A stretch of DNA of 64,000 nt from Xanthomonas translucens pv. cerealis. GTDB lineage: Bacteria > Pseudomonadota > Gammaproteobacteria > Xanthomonadales > Xanthomonadaceae. Location of the stretch: NCBI RefSeq assembly GCF_006838285.1, contig NZ_CP038228.1:2232001-2296000 (forward strand), given 5' to 3'. How positions within the stretch are numbered: the first letter of the stretch is position 1; every line of letters starts with the position of its first letter. This document shows, piece by piece, positions 61,991 through 64,000 of this stretch. Below the pieces are notes generated by a model that saw nothing but the letters and a program-made list of their open reading frames with translations, ran no database searches and was not told where the DNA came from. A program made the translations under genes and the position numbers.

Positions 61991-63028
61991 GTGCCTTTTT
62001 CGATGAACGCCAGCGATCCCGTCGCCCTGTCCCTGGACCAAGCCACCGCGTTGGTCGAACGCATCCTGCGCCATGCCGGCTTCGGCCCGGCGCATGTGCG
62101 AACCCTCACCACCACGATCGTCGCAGGCGAACGCGACGGCTGCGCATCGCATGGGCTGTACCGGACCCTGGGATGCGTGGCGACGCTGCGCAACGGCAAG
62201 GTGGTGGGCGATGCCGAACCGATCGTGCACGATCAGGCACCCGGGATCGTCCGCGTCGACGCATGCGGCGGCTTTTCGCTGCTGGCATTCGAGCGCGGCC
62301 TGCCGTCGCTGATCGAAAAGGCGCGCGGCAATGGGCTAGCGGCGCTGGCGATCAACCATTGCGTGCATTTCTCCGCGCTATGGCCGGAAATCGAACGCAT
62401 CACCGAGGCCGGGCTGGTCGCGCTGATCTGCAATCCCAGCCATGCCTGGGTCACGCCGGCCGGCGGCCACACGCCCTTGCTGGGAACCAACCCGCTCGCG
62501 TTCGGCTGGCCGCGTGTGGATGCGCTTCCATTCGTGTTCGATTTCGCCACCAGCGCGGTGGCGCGCGGCGAGATCGAATTGCACCGCCGCGCCGGTCTGC
62601 CGATTCCCGAAGGCTGGGGCGTGGACGCCAGCGGCAGGCCGACCACCGATCCGAACGTGGTCGCCGGCGGCGGTGGTGCGATGCTGACCTTCGGCGGACA
62701 CAAGGGGTCGGCGCTGTCCGCCATGATCGAACTGATCGCCGGGCCGCTGATCGGCGACCTCACCAGCGCAGAATCGCTGGCGCACGATGCCGGCGCCGGC
62801 GCCTCCCCCTACCACGGCGAATTGATCCTGGCCTTGGACCCGGTGCGGTTCCTGGGCGCGGAGTGGGCCGCGCACATGGCACGCGCCGAGGCGTTCTTCG
62901 CCGCCTACCAGGACACCGGTGCGCGGCTGCCCTCGCAACGCCGCTATCAGGCGCGCGCGCGTAGCCTACGCGAGGGCGTTCGGATTCCACGCGACCTGCA
63001 TCGGGACCTGCTGACGTTGCTGGAGTAA
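61991..63028 (+). CDS. Ldh-family (malate/L-lactate dehydrogenase-like) oxidoreductase
   Basis: A 345-residue NAD(P)-dependent reductase of the family that includes ureidoglycolate, sulfolactate and delta-1-piperideine-2-carboxylate reductases. Visible are GERDGCASHGLYRTLG (substrate region), NHCVHFSALWPEIE, GTNPLAFGWPR and FDFATSAVARGEIELHRRAG. The sequence resembles the piperideine/pyrroline-2-carboxylate reductase (DpkA) group best, suggesting a role in D-amino-acid or hydroxyproline breakdown, but the substrate is an inference. Starts at 61991 or 62003 (MNASDPVAL). Confidence 0.82.
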   Translation: MPFSMNASDPVALSLDQATALVERILRHAGFGPAHVRTLTTTIVAGERDGCASHGLYRTLGCVATLRNGKVVGDAEPIVHDQAPGIVRVDACGGFSLLAFERGLPSLIEKARGNGLAALAINHCVHFSALWPEIERITEAGLVALICNPSHAWVTPAGGHTPLLGTNPLAFGWPRVDALPFVFDFATSAVARGEIELHRRAGLPIPEGWGVDASGRPTTDPNVVAGGGGAMLTFGGHKGSALSAMIELIAGPLIGDLTSAESLAHDAGAGASPYHGELILALDPVRFLGAEWAAHMARAEAFFAAYQDTGARLPSQRRYQARARSLREGVRIPRDLHRDLLTLLE

Positions 63029-63168
63029 GCAGGCGCAGCACGGCGGCGGCGCGTACACGGTTGCCGCCAGTATCGCGCACCACTACGTCAAGCCGCGCCT
63101 GAGCAGATGCCGACCGGGAATGGCATCGGCATCGGCAATGTCACGTTTCGGACTGGCCGAACGCGGGC

Positions 63169-64000
63169 TTAGAACTTCACCGTCGCCCGCGCCCAGTAGT
63201 AGCGGCCGAGCAGATCGTAGGTGGCCACGTCGGTGTTGGCGTTGGTGACGTTGTTGGCGTAGTACAGCGGCGGCTGCTTGTCGGCCAGGTTGTCCACACC
63301 CAGCTCGAGGCGGGTGTGCCAGGGCGTGAGGTTATAGCCGACCTGCACGTTGTGATAGACATAGGAACCGATGCCGCGCACCGTGCCTGGCAGGCCGGAA
63401 TCGGCCGACAGGCTCTGCCGCGTATCTTCGCTACCGATCTCGGTGCTGCCGATGTAGCGGATGCGCCACGACGCGCTCCAGTCGCCCAGGTTCCAGCTCA
63501 GCGCGCCGAGCCCGCGCCAGCGCGGGAAGTTGCCGTAGGCCTGGGTGTACTTGCCGGCATTGTGGATGGTGACGGTGCTGGCGTCGGTGGTGTCCGGATT
63601 GATGTCGTAGCGGATCACGTAAGTGCCGTTGAGGCTGGCGTTGAAGCTGCCCCACGCGGTGTCCGGCAGGCGGTAGTTGAGGCTGAAGTCGGTGCCGCTG
63701 GCCCACAGCTTGCCTAGGTTCACGGTGGGCTCGGCGATGTAATTGATGGTGCCGTTGTCGTTGCGGTGGATCAGCGCGCAGTAGGCGCTGGACGCGTTGG
63801 GATAGCACTGGTTGAGCACGGTCTGCGCCGAGACCTGGGTGATGGTGTCCTGCAGGTTGATCTTCCACAGGTCCGCGCTCATCGACAGGCCGTCCAGCCA
63901 GCCCGGATCGTAGACCACGCCGAAATCGTAGGACTTGCCGGTCTCCGGCTTGAGCTGGTAGCCGGCCACCACTGCGCCGGACGCTTTGGCGCCGATCTGG
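63169..64000 (-). CDS. TonB-dependent outer-membrane receptor, C-terminal part
   Basis: The last 276 or so residues of a TonB-dependent receptor; the frame is still open at the window edge. Beta-barrel strands with alternating residues (YDFGVVYDPGWLDGLSMSAD, FNASLNGTYVIRYDI, WSASWRIRYIGSTEIG) end in the outer-membrane terminal Phe (RYYWARATVKF), with NLADKQPP near the end as in this family. A Cys pair (NQCYPNASSAYC) lies in one loop, typical of the xanthomonad oar-like or large TBDR groups. The ligand is unknown because the plug domain is outside the window. Confidence 0.92.
   Translation of the reverse strand, partial: QIGAKASGAVVAGYQLKPETGKSYDFGVVYDPGWLDGLSMSADLWKINLQDTITQVSAQTVLNQCYPNASSAYCALIHRNDNGTINYIAEPTVNLGKLWASGTDFSLNYRLPDTAWGSFNASLNGTYVIRYDINPDTTDASTVTIHNAGKYTQAYGNFPRWRGLGALSWNLGDWSASWRIRYIGSTEIGSEDTRQSLSADSGLPGTVRGIGSYVYHNVQVGYNLTPWHTRLELGVDNLADKQPPLYYANNVTNANTDVATYDLLGRYYWARATVKF

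Overview
The window is about 64 kb of GC-rich gammaproteobacterial chromosome, almost certainly Xanthomonas (species not resolved). The evidence is the xanthomonad arginine cluster (N-acetylornithine carbamoyltransferase, acetylcitrulline deacetylase, fused N-acetylglutamate synthase/kinase), a perfect PIP-box promoter of the HrpX regulon, plant cell-wall hydrolases, and several families of dispersed intergenic repeats. Most of the window is core genome; only a few stretches look accessory or degraded.

Layout. 1-2170: end of the cytochrome bd operon (cydA, cydB, cydX) and tRNA-Pro(CGG). 2540-4550: a gene of visibly lower GC behind a PIP-box promoter, a candidate type III effector. 4746-6806: a CocE/NonD-type hydrolase killed by an in-frame stop. 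6953-18705: a long minus-strand block, argF'-argG-argE'-argB-GNAT-argC-argH, then a BPL_N protein, a YciI protein and proB-proA. Upstream of argF' (18816-18955) lies what looks like a classical transcription attenuator with an Arg-containing leader peptide. 19003-28649: a UmoD-like secreted protein, cysS, sufE, an MFS exporter, a membrane-anchored alpha/beta hydrolase, an unusual dksA, yidD, pyrC and an M23 peptidase.

28660-32152: a pectin module (pectinesterase plus GH28 polygalacturonase) behind an operator-like palindrome. 32284-37246: minus-strand genes for a phytoene-synthase-like protein, gph, ubiG, an MTA/SAH deaminase, a TMEM175 channel and efp; epmB, whose product modifies EF-P, is divergent from efp. 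38577-41635: a PhnD-like binding protein translationally coupled to a GGDEF/EAL protein. 41828-43532: trmJ and suhB, divergent. 43747-49638: the queA-tgt-yajC-secD-secF operon. 49759-52966: an Lrp/AsnC regulator with a 21-bp perfect palindrome beside its start, a divergent class III aminotransferase, a small membrane protein and upp. 52986-59704: a GH9 cellulase lipoprotein, an MBL hydrolase, ggt, a YfhL-type ferredoxin, a small lipoprotein, coaD and rsmD. 59829-63028: htpG behind a sigma-32-like promoter, then an Ldh-family reductase. 63169-64000: the 3' end of a TonB-dependent receptor.

Repeats. Three families fill many gaps: (i) facing inverted tracts of a GGGANNN heptamer, often around a terminator; (ii) a 150-170 bp element ending in a TACCCTCACCCC motif; (iii) short GGAGCGRCTTCAG palindromes. 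The heptamer tracts also run into the coding ends of several genes. The observations most worth following up are the arginine attenuator, the PIP-box gene and the heptamer elements.
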